Below are positions 55,842 to 64,000 of a stretch of DNA of 64,000 nt, piece after piece. The notes under the pieces were generated by a model. It was not told the DNA's origin. It ran no database searches and saw only the letters and a program-made list of their open reading frames with translations. The stretch's first letter is position 1, and each line of letters starts with the position of its first letter. This DNA is from Cytophaga sp. FL35 (GTDB taxonomy: Bacteria; Bacteroidota; Bacteroidia; Flavobacteriales; Flavobacteriaceae). The position numbers and the translations under genes are program-made. The stretch is taken from contig NZ_JACSOH010000019.1 in NCBI RefSeq assembly GCF_014349235.1, positions 28,953 to 92,952 on the forward strand, written 5' to 3'.

Positions 55842-56663
55842 ATGAAAAAAATAATTTCAACATTACTATTGGCCCTTCTTTTCAATATTTCGGGGCAAGG
55901 GCAAGAAGTTGGTTTACAGCTTTATAGTTTAAGAAATCAATTTAAGGAAGATGTTCCCGGAACCTTGAAAATTATCAACGGGTGGGGTATTACCAAGATT
56001 GAAGGAGGCGGAACTTACGGTTTATCAATGGGAGAGTTTAAAGACTTACTTAAGGAAAACAATTTAAATGTAGTTAGTGTTGGGGCTAGCTTTGGAGATT
56101 TAGAAAATAATGTGCAAAAGGTAATTGACAACGCCAAGGAATTTGGTGCTACTTATGCCATGTGCGCTTGGGTTCCTCACGATGATAATAAATGGGATTT
56201 AGAAGAAACACAACATGCCACTAAAGTTTTCAATAAAGCGGGAAAGGAATTGAAAAAAAATGGGATAACCTTGGCATACCATGCCCATGGTTATGAATTT
56301 AGACCTTGGAAGGATGGTACCCTTTTTGACTATATGGCTCAAAACGCAAAAGACTTTACTTTTGAACTTGACGTTTTTTGGGCACACCATGGCGGGGCAG
56401 ATCCTTTGGCGCTTATGAAGAAGTACCCCAAGAAATTCACTCTTATGCATTTAAAGGATATGCAGCATGGAATTGAAGGTAACAATACCGGTCATGAAGA
56501 TGTAGAGACCAATGTAGTTCTAGGAACTGGTCAAGTAGATATAGCTGGTACCGTTGCAGAGGCAAAGAAGTTAGGTATTGAGTACATGTTCATTGAAGAT
56601 GAATCTTCTAGGGTCGTTGAGCAGGTTCCGGAAAGTTTGAAATATTTGGAAAGTTTAGATTAA
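55842..56663 (+). CDS. Exported sugar isomerase/epimerase-like TIM-barrel protein
   Basis: A 273-residue protein with a signal peptide (about 1-20, ending ISGQG) followed by an AP endonuclease/xylose isomerase-like barrel: VGLQLYSLRNQF, ITKIEGGGTYGLSMGEF, LAYHAHGYEF, FELDVFWAHHGGADPLALM and MHLKDMQHG, with His/Asp/Glu residues placed as metal ligands (FIEDESSR near the end). Exported members occur in Bacteroidota beside GMC or Gfo/Idh/MocA dehydrogenases, where they are thought to act on 3-keto-glycosides. It has its own terminators on both sides and thus its own promoter. Confidence 0.87.
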   Translation: MKKIISTLLLALLFNISGQGQEVGLQLYSLRNQFKEDVPGTLKIINGWGITKIEGGGTYGLSMGEFKDLLKENNLNVVSVGASFGDLENNVQKVIDNAKEFGATYAMCAWVPHDDNKWDLEETQHATKVFNKAGKELKKNGITLAYHAHGYEFRPWKDGTLFDYMAQNAKDFTFELDVFWAHHGGADPLALMKKYPKKFTLMHLKDMQHGIEGNNTGHEDVETNVVLGTGQVDIAGTVAEAKKLGIEYMFIEDESSRVVEQVPESLKYLESLD

Positions 56664-56683
56664 AAAGAATTTTAATAATCTAA

Positions 56684-56720
56684 AAAACCCCTTACCGAAA
56701 AAAGTGAGGGGTTTTCTTTT
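56684..56720 (+). terminator. Intrinsic terminator after the isomerase gene
   Basis: 12-bp stem 56684-56695 with 56704-56715 (core AAAACCCCT / AGGGGTTTT, one G-T pair), 8-nt loop, then CTTTTT. Confidence 0.85.
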
Positions 56721-56766
56721 TCGCATTAAAAAACAGGTATATTTATAGCATACAACCTCCTTGACT

Positions 56767-58398
56767 ATGAAAAGCCTGCACCTATTGTTTTTTTTACCAC
56801 TGATAATTTTTCAGTCGTGTGGTGAGAGTAAAACCAACGATGAAACTTCTGCAAAAGAGACGAGACCAAATATTATTTGGCTTGTAGCCGAAGATCAATC
56901 CCCAGAATGGTTCCCTATGTATGGAGATAAAAGTATCTCCTTACCAAATTTGGAAAGTTTATCGGCAGATGGGATAACCTTTGATAATGCGGTTGCACCT
57001 GTTCCTGTGTGTGCTCCTGCCCGCAGTTCATTGATTACCGGTATGTATCCCACTACCTTGGGAACACACAATATGCGCACCCATACCCCATGGAGAGCAA
57101 TAAACGAACCCTTGTTGGATAGTTTGCCCAGTTATTCCCCTGTAGTTCCGGAAGGTGTAAGAATGTTTACAGAGTATTTAAGAAAAGAAGGATACTACAC
57201 TGCTAATGGGCCCAAGGAAGATTATAATTTTGAAAAGACGGATGCTGCTTGGGATGATAGTAGTCCTAAAAGACACTACCGAAAAAGAGAGGGGAATCAG
57301 CCATTTTTTGCCGTTTTTAATTTTTCGGTTTGTCACGAAAGTCAAATTTGGAATCGAGGCAAGGATAGTCTCTTTGTAGACCCTAAAGAATTGCATGTAC
57401 CTCCCTACCTTCCTGATAACGATACAATTCGCCATGACCTTGCCGTTAATTATAGTAATCTAAAAAGGTTGGATAATCAACTAGGTGAAATTATAAAGGA
57501 TTTAAAGGAAGACGGCTTATATGAAAATAGTATTATATTTTTTTACGGAGACCATGGTGGTCCCTTCCCAAGACATAAAAGGGCTTTATACGATACGGGT
57601 GTAAAGGTTCCATTGATTATTAAATTTCCTGAAAATGAGGATGGGGGAACAAGGGATGACAGGCTTATTAGTTTTATAGATTATGCCCCCACCGTACTTT
57701 CTATGGCGGGTATAGAACCTCCTAAGGTAATTCAGGGCAAGGCGATGTTCGGGGAATTTGAGGTAGAGGACAAGCCGGAGTATACATATCATAGTTCTGA
57801 CCGATTTGATGAAATTTATGATAGATTAAGGGCTGTAAGGTCCACGGAGTATAAGTACATCAAAAGTTTCAATACAAACTTGAGCCATGCCTTGAATGTA
57901 TCGTATCGGGAACAAATGCCAATGATGAGGGAGCTTCGGAAAATGTACGCCGAAGGAACACTGAATGATGAGCAGAAGTTATGGCTAAATCCTACTAAAC
58001 CGGAAGAAGAATTGTATGACTTAAAGGAAGATCCCTATGAGTTACATAATTTGGCCTTAGACCCAGATTATCAGCAAACCCTAATTGGATATAGACAATT
58101 GTTGAACGATTGGATGAAGGAAACCAATGACTTGGGTAGAATGGATGAAAGGATTTTAATGGAACGCTGGTTAATTGATGGCGAACAACCTAGATTGGAC
58201 GAGTTACAACTTGAAGTGACCAATGAAGGAATTGAACTTATTTCTCCAAAAAACGATGCGACCGTAGTCTTTAGGCAGTCAAAGGACACTATTTGGCATG
58301 TTTACGCTGCTCCTTTATCAAAGGATATGTCTTTTGAGGCCAAGGCCGAACGTATTGGTTATATCGATAGTGAAATTTTAGAGTATAGTGCGGATTAA
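56767..58398 (+). CDS. S1-family sulfatase lipoprotein
   Basis: The ATG at 56767 gives 543 residues (the TTG at 56761 is ignored). Lipobox IFQSC. Sulfatase motifs are RPNIIWLVAEDQSPEW (metal Asp), the formylglycine sequence CAPAR (Cys82) followed by SSLITGMYPTTLGTHNMR, FYGDHGGPFPRHKRALYDTG and the C-terminal EELYDLKEDPYELHNLALDP. It hydrolyses sulfate esters on a carbohydrate. The maturase for the cysteine is not in the window. The stop codon overlaps that of the converging sulfatase (shared TTAA at 58395-58398). Confidence 0.93.
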   Translation: MKSLHLLFFLPLIIFQSCGESKTNDETSAKETRPNIIWLVAEDQSPEWFPMYGDKSISLPNLESLSADGITFDNAVAPVPVCAPARSSLITGMYPTTLGTHNMRTHTPWRAINEPLLDSLPSYSPVVPEGVRMFTEYLRKEGYYTANGPKEDYNFEKTDAAWDDSSPKRHYRKREGNQPFFAVFNFSVCHESQIWNRGKDSLFVDPKELHVPPYLPDNDTIRHDLAVNYSNLKRLDNQLGEIIKDLKEDGLYENSIIFFYGDHGGPFPRHKRALYDTGVKVPLIIKFPENEDGGTRDDRLISFIDYAPTVLSMAGIEPPKVIQGKAMFGEFEVEDKPEYTYHSSDRFDEIYDRLRAVRSTEYKYIKSFNTNLSHALNVSYREQMPMMRELRKMYAEGTLNDEQKLWLNPTKPEEELYDLKEDPYELHNLALDPDYQQTLIGYRQLLNDWMKETNDLGRMDERILMERWLIDGEQPRLDELQLEVTNEGIELISPKNDATVVFRQSKDTIWHVYAAPLSKDMSFEAKAERIGYIDSEILEYSAD

Positions 58399-60179
58399 TT
58401 GACACGTTTGAAAACCAAAAGACGGATGTCCGCAACTTCCAATTTTGGTTTTTCCAAAGCTTTTAGGGTCAATGTGCCGTTTCCTCTTTTTAATACCATG
58501 GTACCTAATTTTATGGGTATAAAATCCTTAACGTAGGATTCCATTCTTGGCACCCTATCCATTTTCCTTCCAATAAGTTCAGGATCATGGGCATTTGTAA
58601 TCTTTTTGGCAATTTTGCTATCGCCTAAACTAAGTTCTATTATGGAACCTATATTCTCTTCCGAGCAGGTATAATACAAATCCACTTCAAATTTTCCATC
58701 GGCTAGAACTTCCACATCCCATGAAATAGAGTCCTTAATATTATTCCAATTGGTAAAATAGCTATCATTTGGGTATTTATTACTTCTTTTTATTTTCCCA
58801 TGAGGTAAACCATCTCTAGCAGGTAAATGGGTAAAGATTTGCTTTGGATGCCCAAGGGTAAAACCTCTTTCGTCATTTGTATTGTTTTTGGGCTCCACCA
58901 TTGATAACCACTCTTTTTTCATTGAAACGAGCGAATCCCGTTTACTTGGATACTTTTCCGAAATATCCTTGGTTTGCCCTCTATCAGATGTTATGTGGTA
59001 TAACCTATTTTCGTCATCCAATCTAAATTCTTGGGTTCTTAGACTTGTTTTTCCGTTCCAGTGGTTATAAATCACTCGGTCATTCCAATTTTGGTTTTCG
59101 TCAAACAATAAGGGAGCAAGGTTCTTACCATCAATAGGTTTCGCAGTTATGGGATATACATCTGCCAAACTAGCTAAGGTAGGTAGAAGGTCGATAGCAC
59201 TAGAGATTTGGTTTATTTTTTTTCCTTCTTCCAAAAAGTTGGTCCACTGTATGTATAACGGGCTACGAACACCACCTTCATCCGTAGAGCCTTTTTTACC
59301 TCGCATTCCACCATTCCATCTTAGGCTATTGGGTCCATTATCGCTTAAGTAGACCACGATTGTATTATCCTCCAAATAAAGCTTTCTCAATCTGGCCATT
59401 AATCGTCCTACATTATAATCAATGTTTTCAACCAAAGCCAAGGCAGCTTTAGTAAACGTTTGATTTTCATTTGCATCTTGATTGGATAGAAATTGAAGTT
59501 CCTTTTTTTCAAATTTTTGCCATAGGGAATCCGGAACTTGCATTGGGCTATGTGGAGTATTAAAGGGAAGATATAAAAAGAAGGGACTATCTTTATGTTT
59601 TTCGATGAACTCCAGACCATGATCTGTTAAATCATCGACAAGAAAACCATTTCCTTTAACAATTTTGCCATTGTGCTCTAGCATAGGACTAAAGTAATTG
59701 CCCCAATGACCCGAAGCAAAACCATAATACTCATCAAAACCCTGTTTATTAGGATGGTAAGGAGCTTGGGTTCCATTGTGCCATTTACCATAAGCCGCAG
59801 TTTTATACCCGTTGTTCTTTAATAGTTCCGCAAGCGTAGTTTCGTCATAATTCATCCGTTCTCCACCAGAGGACGTACTGTATACTCCTGTTCTGGGAAA
59901 ATATCTACCGGTAAGAATTTCAGCCCTTGTTGGGGAACAAACCGGTTGCACGTAAAAGTTTTCAAAGGAAACGCCATAGGTTGCTAAGGCATCAATATGA
60001 GGTGTTTCCAAATTGGGGTTTCCACTACTGCTCAAATCGCCCCATCCTTGATCATCGGCTAAAATGAGGATAATATTAGGCCGTTTATCATCCCTTGTAA
60101 GAGCAATTTGCTTATCTGTTGTGTTTTTATCTTTACAGGAAAAGACCAATAGTGCTAAAATCGGAAAAAAGTATTTCAC
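58395..60179 (-). CDS. S1-family sulfatase lipoprotein with C-terminal beta domain
   Basis: A 594-residue protein starting at GTG 60179 (no in-frame ATG lies near, and the signal MKYFFPILALLVFSC begins there). Motifs: RPNIILILADDQGWGD, formylglycine CSPTR (Cys81) in VCSPTRAEILTGRYFPRTG, AYGKWHNG, and YLSDNGPNSLRWNGGMRGKKGS. The last 120 residues form a beta-rich domain seen in several arylsulfatases (SWDVEVLADGKFEVDLYYTC), perhaps for binding. It is convergent with the sulfatase at 56767 and divergent from the VanX-like gene, across about 200 nt with no clear promoter box. Confidence 0.93.
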   Translation of the reverse strand: MKYFFPILALLVFSCKDKNTTDKQIALTRDDKRPNIILILADDQGWGDLSSSGNPNLETPHIDALATYGVSFENFYVQPVCSPTRAEILTGRYFPRTGVYSTSSGGERMNYDETTLAELLKNNGYKTAAYGKWHNGTQAPYHPNKQGFDEYYGFASGHWGNYFSPMLEHNGKIVKGNGFLVDDLTDHGLEFIEKHKDSPFFLYLPFNTPHSPMQVPDSLWQKFEKKELQFLSNQDANENQTFTKAALALVENIDYNVGRLMARLRKLYLEDNTIVVYLSDNGPNSLRWNGGMRGKKGSTDEGGVRSPLYIQWTNFLEEGKKINQISSAIDLLPTLASLADVYPITAKPIDGKNLAPLLFDENQNWNDRVIYNHWNGKTSLRTQEFRLDDENRLYHITSDRGQTKDISEKYPSKRDSLVSMKKEWLSMVEPKNNTNDERGFTLGHPKQIFTHLPARDGLPHGKIKRSNKYPNDSYFTNWNNIKDSISWDVEVLADGKFEVDLYYTCSEENIGSIIELSLGDSKIAKKITNAHDPELIGRKMDRVPRMESYVKDFIPIKLGTMVLKRGNGTLTLKALEKPKLEVADIRLLVFKRVN

Positions 60180-60379
60180 CTTAAATTGATTTAATAGTTC
60201 AGTGTTCGAAGGAGTTGTGCCAAGATACTGATATTATTAAGGGAAAAGGAAGTCTTTTTTTGATTTTTAAGGTGATAAAATATGCCTATATTGGACACTT
60301 ATGTAGCCGTGATGTTCAATCATACAAACCACGGGTATCCAAGCCTACTTTTTTAAACTTAAAATCATTTTCAACTTCC

Positions 60380-61102
60380 ATGAAGTATTTCGCATTTGTT
60401 TTTTTTATGTTGTGCCTGTCGATTTCCTGCAAAGAATCTGCCGATAAAAAAGTGAAACAAGAAAAAATGGATGATGAGGTATCCTTGCAATTAGACACCA
60501 TAAAAGAAAAATCGGAATCCCCTAAAAAGGTATTTAAGACCTTTGAAAGTTTAGCGGACACAACCTTTGTGCGCTTAGCCGATTTCAGCGATGGGTTTGC
60601 CTATGATTTGAGGTATGCCACAGAGAATAATTTTTTGAAGGAGAAGGTTTATGATTGTGCCGAATGTTACACAAGGGTAAAGACGGCAAAAGCATTATTG
60701 AAGGCCAATGAAGATTTTAAGGAAAAGGGGGTAAGAATCAAGTTTTTTGATTGTTACAGACCCAATTCGGTTCAGTACAAAATGTGGGCAATAGTACCTA
60801 ATCCCCAATATGTTGCCAACCCGAAGAAAGGCTCGATACACAATAAGGGAGGTGCTGTTGATATTACCCTGGAAACTTTGGAAGGGGAGGAGCTGGATAT
60901 GGGTACAGACTTTGATTTTTTTGGAAAAAGGGCCTATCATGATAATTTAGACCTACCTAAAGAAATATTGGATAACCGCAAACTCTTAAAGGAAACCATG
61001 GAAAAACATGGTTTTTGGTCCATAAGAACCGAATGGTGGCATTACAACCTAGGTGCCGGATCTAATGATAAAGTTGCTAATTTTAAATGGCCTTGTAATT
61101 AA
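60380..61102 (+). CDS. D-alanyl-D-alanine dipeptidase (VanX/DdpX-like) lipoprotein
   Basis: The ATG at 60380 gives 240 residues; the frame extends to 60215 but the lipoprotein signal MKYFAFVFFMLCLSISC starts here. The zinc dipeptidase motifs are present: SIHNKGGAVDITL with the His and Asp ligands, and EWWHYN with the catalytic Glu and His. The family hydrolyses D-Ala-D-Ala; in a non-resistant environmental bacterium it more likely recycles peptidoglycan peptides. It is followed after 15 nt by an esterase gene. Confidence 0.9.
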   Translation: MKYFAFVFFMLCLSISCKESADKKVKQEKMDDEVSLQLDTIKEKSESPKKVFKTFESLADTTFVRLADFSDGFAYDLRYATENNFLKEKVYDCAECYTRVKTAKALLKANEDFKEKGVRIKFFDCYRPNSVQYKMWAIVPNPQYVANPKKGSIHNKGGAVDITLETLEGEELDMGTDFDFFGKRAYHDNLDLPKEILDNRKLLKETMEKHGFWSIRTEWWHYNLGAGSNDKVANFKWPCN

Positions 61103-61117
61103 CTCAAAAAATACATA

Positions 61118-62032
61118 ATGAAATTATTAATAACCGCTCTATTATTTGTAATACCCATGTCTATTACCGCTCAAGACACCATTATTCCCCTGTGGCCAAA
61201 AAACCAAATTCCTAATCGTATTGCTTCAGATGAAAAGGAAGTACATGTAAAGGAAGGAATTCTAAGAATCAGTAAAGTTCAGGAACCACACCTTGAGGTA
61301 TACCTGCCGGCGAAACAAAATGCAACGGGACAGGCAATGTTGATTTTCCCGGGAGGAGGCTATCAAATTCTCGCTTATGACTGGGAAGGAACGGATATTG
61401 CAAAATTCTTAAATGGAAAAGGAATTGCGGGTATTGTCGTCAAATATAGACTGCCCACATCGGAGTCTTTAAAAGAAAACTATAATGTTCCCTTGATCGA
61501 TGCGCAAAGGGCCCTAAGGTTGGTGAGGTCCAAAGCGGATGAATTTAATATTGCAACAAATCAAATTGGAATTATTGGCTTTTCCGCCGGAGGACATTTG
61601 GCTTCTACACTTGGCACGCATTTTAATGAAAAGGTGTACGAGCCAATTGATAATGCCGATAAACAAAGTGCACGACCAGATTTTATGAGTTTGATATATC
61701 CTGTCATAACATTTAGCCAAAGCACTAAGCACACCGGGTCTCAAAAAGCTTTGTTGGACGGTTCTGAAACAGAAGAACGTATCAAACATTTTTCCAATGA
61801 ATTGCAGGTGACAAAGGAAACTCCTGCAACCTTATTGGTTCATGCATCAGATGATAAAGGTGTACCAGTGGAGAATAGCCTCTTGTTTTATCAGGCATTA
61901 AAAGATAATGGGGTACCGGCTACTATGCATATTTATCCAGAGGGGGGACATGGCTTTTCATTGGCTAGACAAGATGTTCACCTAAGAGGATGGACAGAGA
62001 GGCTAATTGAGTGGATTGACAGTTTGAAATAA
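61118..62032 (+). CDS. Exported alpha/beta-hydrolase (acetylxylan-esterase-like)
   Basis: A 304-residue protein with a signal peptide (ending SITAQ). Hydrolase motifs are LIFPGGGYQILAYDWEG, GIIGFSAGGHLASTLG (nucleophile Ser), LLVHASDDKGVP (Asp) and YPEGGHGFSL (His). Proteins of this kind are carbohydrate esterases in polysaccharide gene clusters. It is probably co-transcribed with the dipeptidase gene. Confidence 0.88.
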   Translation: MKLLITALLFVIPMSITAQDTIIPLWPKNQIPNRIASDEKEVHVKEGILRISKVQEPHLEVYLPAKQNATGQAMLIFPGGGYQILAYDWEGTDIAKFLNGKGIAGIVVKYRLPTSESLKENYNVPLIDAQRALRLVRSKADEFNIATNQIGIIGFSAGGHLASTLGTHFNEKVYEPIDNADKQSARPDFMSLIYPVITFSQSTKHTGSQKALLDGSETEERIKHFSNELQVTKETPATLLVHASDDKGVPVENSLLFYQALKDNGVPATMHIYPEGGHGFSLARQDVHLRGWTERLIEWIDSLK

Positions 62033-62201
62033 GCAATACTTTTTGATGTATTTCAATCAATAACAAGGAGTTATATTAGGTTGTGATGAAAACTGGAAAT
62101 TAGGACGGTTTTTATTGTCATTTATGCTACAAAGTTTTTTATTTTTGCAATCTTGTTTTGAGAATCCCACCTTATTGATTTAGGTATAATTTTCAAACAA
62201 T

Positions 62202-62275
62202 CGGGATGTAGCGCAGTCAGGTAGCGTACACGCATGGGGTGCGTGTGGTCGCTGGTTCGAATCCAGTCATCCCGA
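62202..62275 (+). tRNA. tRNA-Pro (anticodon GGG)
   Basis: A 74-nt cloverleaf: acceptor CGGGATG pairs with CATCCCG, anticodon stem CACGC/GCGTG encloses loop ATGGGGT with anticodon GGG at 62236-62238, and the T arm reads GCTGG TTCGAAT CCAGT. The discriminator is A and CCA is not encoded. It lies just before an integrase gene and is the likely insertion site of a mobile element. Confidence 0.96.
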
Positions 62276-62318
62276 CACTTAGGATATTAAAATTGATTTT
62301 TTAATATGTAATTAAATG

Positions 62319-62352
62319 AAAACCAGTAAAATACATTTTTACTGGTTTTTTT
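62319..62352 (+). terminator. Terminator of the tRNA-Pro transcript
   Basis: Perfect 13-bp stem AAAACCAGTAAAA / TTTTACTGGTTTT (62319-62331 with 62337-62349), 5-nt loop, extra T residues. Confidence 0.88.
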
Positions 62353-62366
62353 TGTATTCATTTATA

Positions 62367-62398
62367 GACACTATAATTAGTGTCCTAATTAGTGTCCT
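62367..62398. repeat. Inverted and tandem repeats next to the integrase, possible arm/core sites
   Basis: GACACTA (62367-62373) is the inverse of TAGTGTC at 62378-62384. AATTAGTGTCCT occurs twice in tandem, at 62375-62386 and 62387-62398. The cluster lies between the tRNA terminator and the integrase start (62498), where a recombinase or its accessory factor would bind. Function is inferred from position. Confidence 0.55.
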
Positions 62399-62497
62399 AT
62401 TTTTTAAGGAAAGAAATGCCTAAATTTATAGTTCACGACCTGTGATTCGACTTTCGAGATGATTTGGCTTTCGATTTAACTGAGTTTTCAATTAAAT

Positions 62498-63790
62498 ATG
62501 AAAGTGATGATTTCAGAACACACATTCAACGTTCATTTCTGGTTGAGGAAAAATGCCCTTAAAAAAGATGGTACAGCTCCTATCTATGCGCGTATATGGA
62601 TAGATAGTAAGGCAGTTGACATTAGTACAAAAAAAGCTGTACTTGAGAAGAATTGGAATTACAATGCCTGCCGAGTTAAGTCCAAGGTAAAAAATTCAGG
62701 CAATATTAATGATGCACTGGATACAGTGAATTTAAACTTAAAAAGTGCCTACAGACAATTATTGGAGAAAGGCCATCCCATAACGGCCGAAGCTATAAAA
62801 CTTCGCTATACAGGAAAAGATAGAGAAGTTTTGACATTAATGGAATTGATTACCTATCACAGGGAAAATGAAATCCAAAAGCTAGCCCCCGGAACTGTCA
62901 AGAATTATAAGGCTACCGAAAAGTACATTCGACGTTTTATCCAAAAAGAATATAAAGTGAAGGACATTTATCTTCTGCACATCGATTATTCTTTTATAAC
63001 AAAATTTGAAAATTATTTACGTACCTGTTCTCCATTAAAAAAATCTCAACCCTTGAGGAACAATGGTATAATGAAACACTTGGAACGACTTCAAAAACTT
63101 ACGAACATGGCTCTGAAGCATGGTTGGATTAAATCTAACCCTTTCAATTTGTTCCAATTGAAATTTGACTCATACGATAGCGCCTTTTTGGAACAGTCCG
63201 AGTTGGATTATTTAATGAATGTATCACTATCCAATGACAGTATGTCTCTAGTGAGGGATATTTTCATTTTTTCGTGCTACACTGGTCTGAGTTATATAGA
63301 GGTGAAAAATTTAAGTGCAAAGAACATCGTTGAAGGAATTGATTGCGAAGATTGGATTGTACTACGGAGGAAGAAATCTAATGTACCTGTAAAATTACCC
63401 TTGCTAAATGAAGCCAAATTAATACTTCAGAAATACGCTTCTTATCCAAAAGCAGAAAATGGATATCACCTTTTACCCGTATTTAGCGATCAGAGACTTA
63501 ACCTTTACCTGAAACAAATCGCCTCTATTTGCAAAATTGATAAACATATAACTTTCCATGTTGCAAGACATACTTTTGCTACTACGATAGCTCTATTAAA
63601 CGATGTTCCGATTGAGACGGTCTCTAAATTGCTAGGCCATAGAAAATTATCTACTACTCAAAAATATGCGAGGGTAATTGAGAAAAAAATTAGTAATGAT
63701 ATGAAATTGTTGAGAAGGAAACTTGATGAACATAAGCAAAGTAAGTCAAATAATCATACCAACAAAAAGGGACATTTGAGGATTGTCTAA
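62498..63790 (+). CDS. Tyrosine recombinase/integrase of the Bacteroidota IntDOT type
   Basis: A 430-residue protein with an arm-binding N-terminal domain (HFWLRKNALKKDGTAPIYARIWI), a SAM-like core-binding domain (about 110-210) and a catalytic domain. Catalytic residues: HVAR (His354, Arg357), LLGHRKLS (His381) and KYARV (Tyr390). The first catalytic Arg is Ser265 in TGLSYIEV, as known for IntDOT-like enzymes. The gene points away from tRNA-Pro into the presumed element. The C-terminal tail is basic. Confidence 0.93.
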   Translation: MKVMISEHTFNVHFWLRKNALKKDGTAPIYARIWIDSKAVDISTKKAVLEKNWNYNACRVKSKVKNSGNINDALDTVNLNLKSAYRQLLEKGHPITAEAIKLRYTGKDREVLTLMELITYHRENEIQKLAPGTVKNYKATEKYIRRFIQKEYKVKDIYLLHIDYSFITKFENYLRTCSPLKKSQPLRNNGIMKHLERLQKLTNMALKHGWIKSNPFNLFQLKFDSYDSAFLEQSELDYLMNVSLSNDSMSLVRDIFIFSCYTGLSYIEVKNLSAKNIVEGIDCEDWIVLRRKKSNVPVKLPLLNEAKLILQKYASYPKAENGYHLLPVFSDQRLNLYLKQIASICKIDKHITFHVARHTFATTIALLNDVPIETVSKLLGHRKLSTTQKYARVIEKKISNDMKLLRRKLDEHKQSKSNNHTNKKGHLRIV

Positions 63791-64000
63791 GGCTAAAAAT
63801 TTGATAACAATCGAAATTGATGAAGTTGGATTACAACTTCATATGGAGAATGTAAGGATCAAATTATTCTAAAATCCTTATTATTAATGAAATAAGGAAA
63901 GTTCCATTCGGAAGCATCAAAATTTATGTTATACGCTCTGTCAAATTGACATATGCTCGGTTATGCACTATTTCCTAGAACACTAAAAATTTAAAAATTT
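63791..64000. other. Non-coding tail with hairpins, interior of the presumed mobile element
   Basis: No coding frame is seen. TGAAGTTG (63821-63828) and CAACTTCA (63834-63841) form a perfect inverted repeat, and TCCTTATT (63875-63882) pairs with AATAAGGA (63891-63898). Neither has a T tail. Base content is AT-rich. Confidence 0.4.

Noticed and set aside
60215..60379. N-terminal extension of the VanX-like protein
   Set aside because: The lipoprotein signal begins at 60380, and the extension has no recognisable features.
62202..62275. A second copy of the tRNA-Pro 3' end inside the window as attR
   Set aside because: None was seen; the element's other end must be outside the window if it exists.

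Overview
The window reads as chromosome of a marine, polysaccharide-degrading member of the Bacteroidota, most likely a Flavobacteriaceae. Support comes from a SusC/SusD pair, secreted proteins with type IX secretion (T9SS) C-terminal sorting domains, many sulfatases and Tat-exported oxidoreductases, promoters matching the Bacteroidota -7 box TAnnTTTG, no Shine-Dalgarno-like starts, and an IntDOT-type tyrosine recombinase. No species can be named from sequence alone.

Layout. (1) 1-2.45 kb, minus strand: an autoregulated export operon, TetR, then an ABC half-transporter with a badly degenerate ATPase site, then the first 20 codons of an HlyD-type periplasmic adaptor. (2) 3.0-15.4 kb: a starch/maltodextrin utilisation locus with susC, susD, a SusE-like starch-binding lipoprotein, a GH13 amylase carrying the same starch-binding modules, an unusual membrane regulator (two periplasmic glucan-binding domains, seven transmembrane helices, cytoplasmic AraC helix-turn-helix), and a periplasmic GH13 SusA-like enzyme. 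The promoters of susC and of the SusA-like gene share the same spaced elements, so they are probably the regulator's targets. (3) 15.4-25.5 kb: a divergent AraC regulator facing a run of genes for a periplasmic redox set: a beta-barrel-like protein, a Tat-exported aldo/keto reductase, a cupin, a 2Fe-2S subunit, two paralogous Tat-lipoprotein molybdenum hydroxylases, an esterase and an ABM-domain protein. (4) 25.6-31.2 kb: a secreted beta-helix T9SS protein with a lipoprotein partner, an isolated HNH/NUMOD4 gene, and a two-gene envelope operon of the HAEPLYID family.

(5) 31.4-37.4 kb: a sulfatase-GH78 alpha-L-rhamnosidase fusion, a GH105 unsaturated uronyl hydrolase and a Tat-exported Gfo/Idh/MocA oxidoreductase, an arrangement that fits late steps of sulfated rhamnose-uronate glycan (ulvan-like) breakdown. 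(6) 37.5-41.3 kb, minus strand: fcl and gmd (de novo GDP-L-fucose) and a second Tat Gfo/Idh/MocA protein. (7) 41.7-62 kb: a 2594-residue multidomain T9SS protein, a SASA-type esterase, a DUF255 thioredoxin-fold protein, a GMC flavoprotein with its Tat small subunit, an exported sugar isomerase/epimerase, two more sulfatases, a VanX-like dipeptidase and an esterase. (8) 62.2-64 kb: tRNA-Pro(GGG), a terminator, a cluster of short direct and inverted repeats and an integrase, i.e. the likely left edge of an integrated element continuing to the right.

The most interesting points are the starch-sensing 7TM-AraC receptor with its predicted promoter code, a second AraC operator with the same 21-bp geometry, the TetR operator placed on the -7 box, the degenerate ABC ATPase, and a probable periplasmic 3-keto-glycoside oxidation module. 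Functions are inferred from motif recognition only; no database search was possible.
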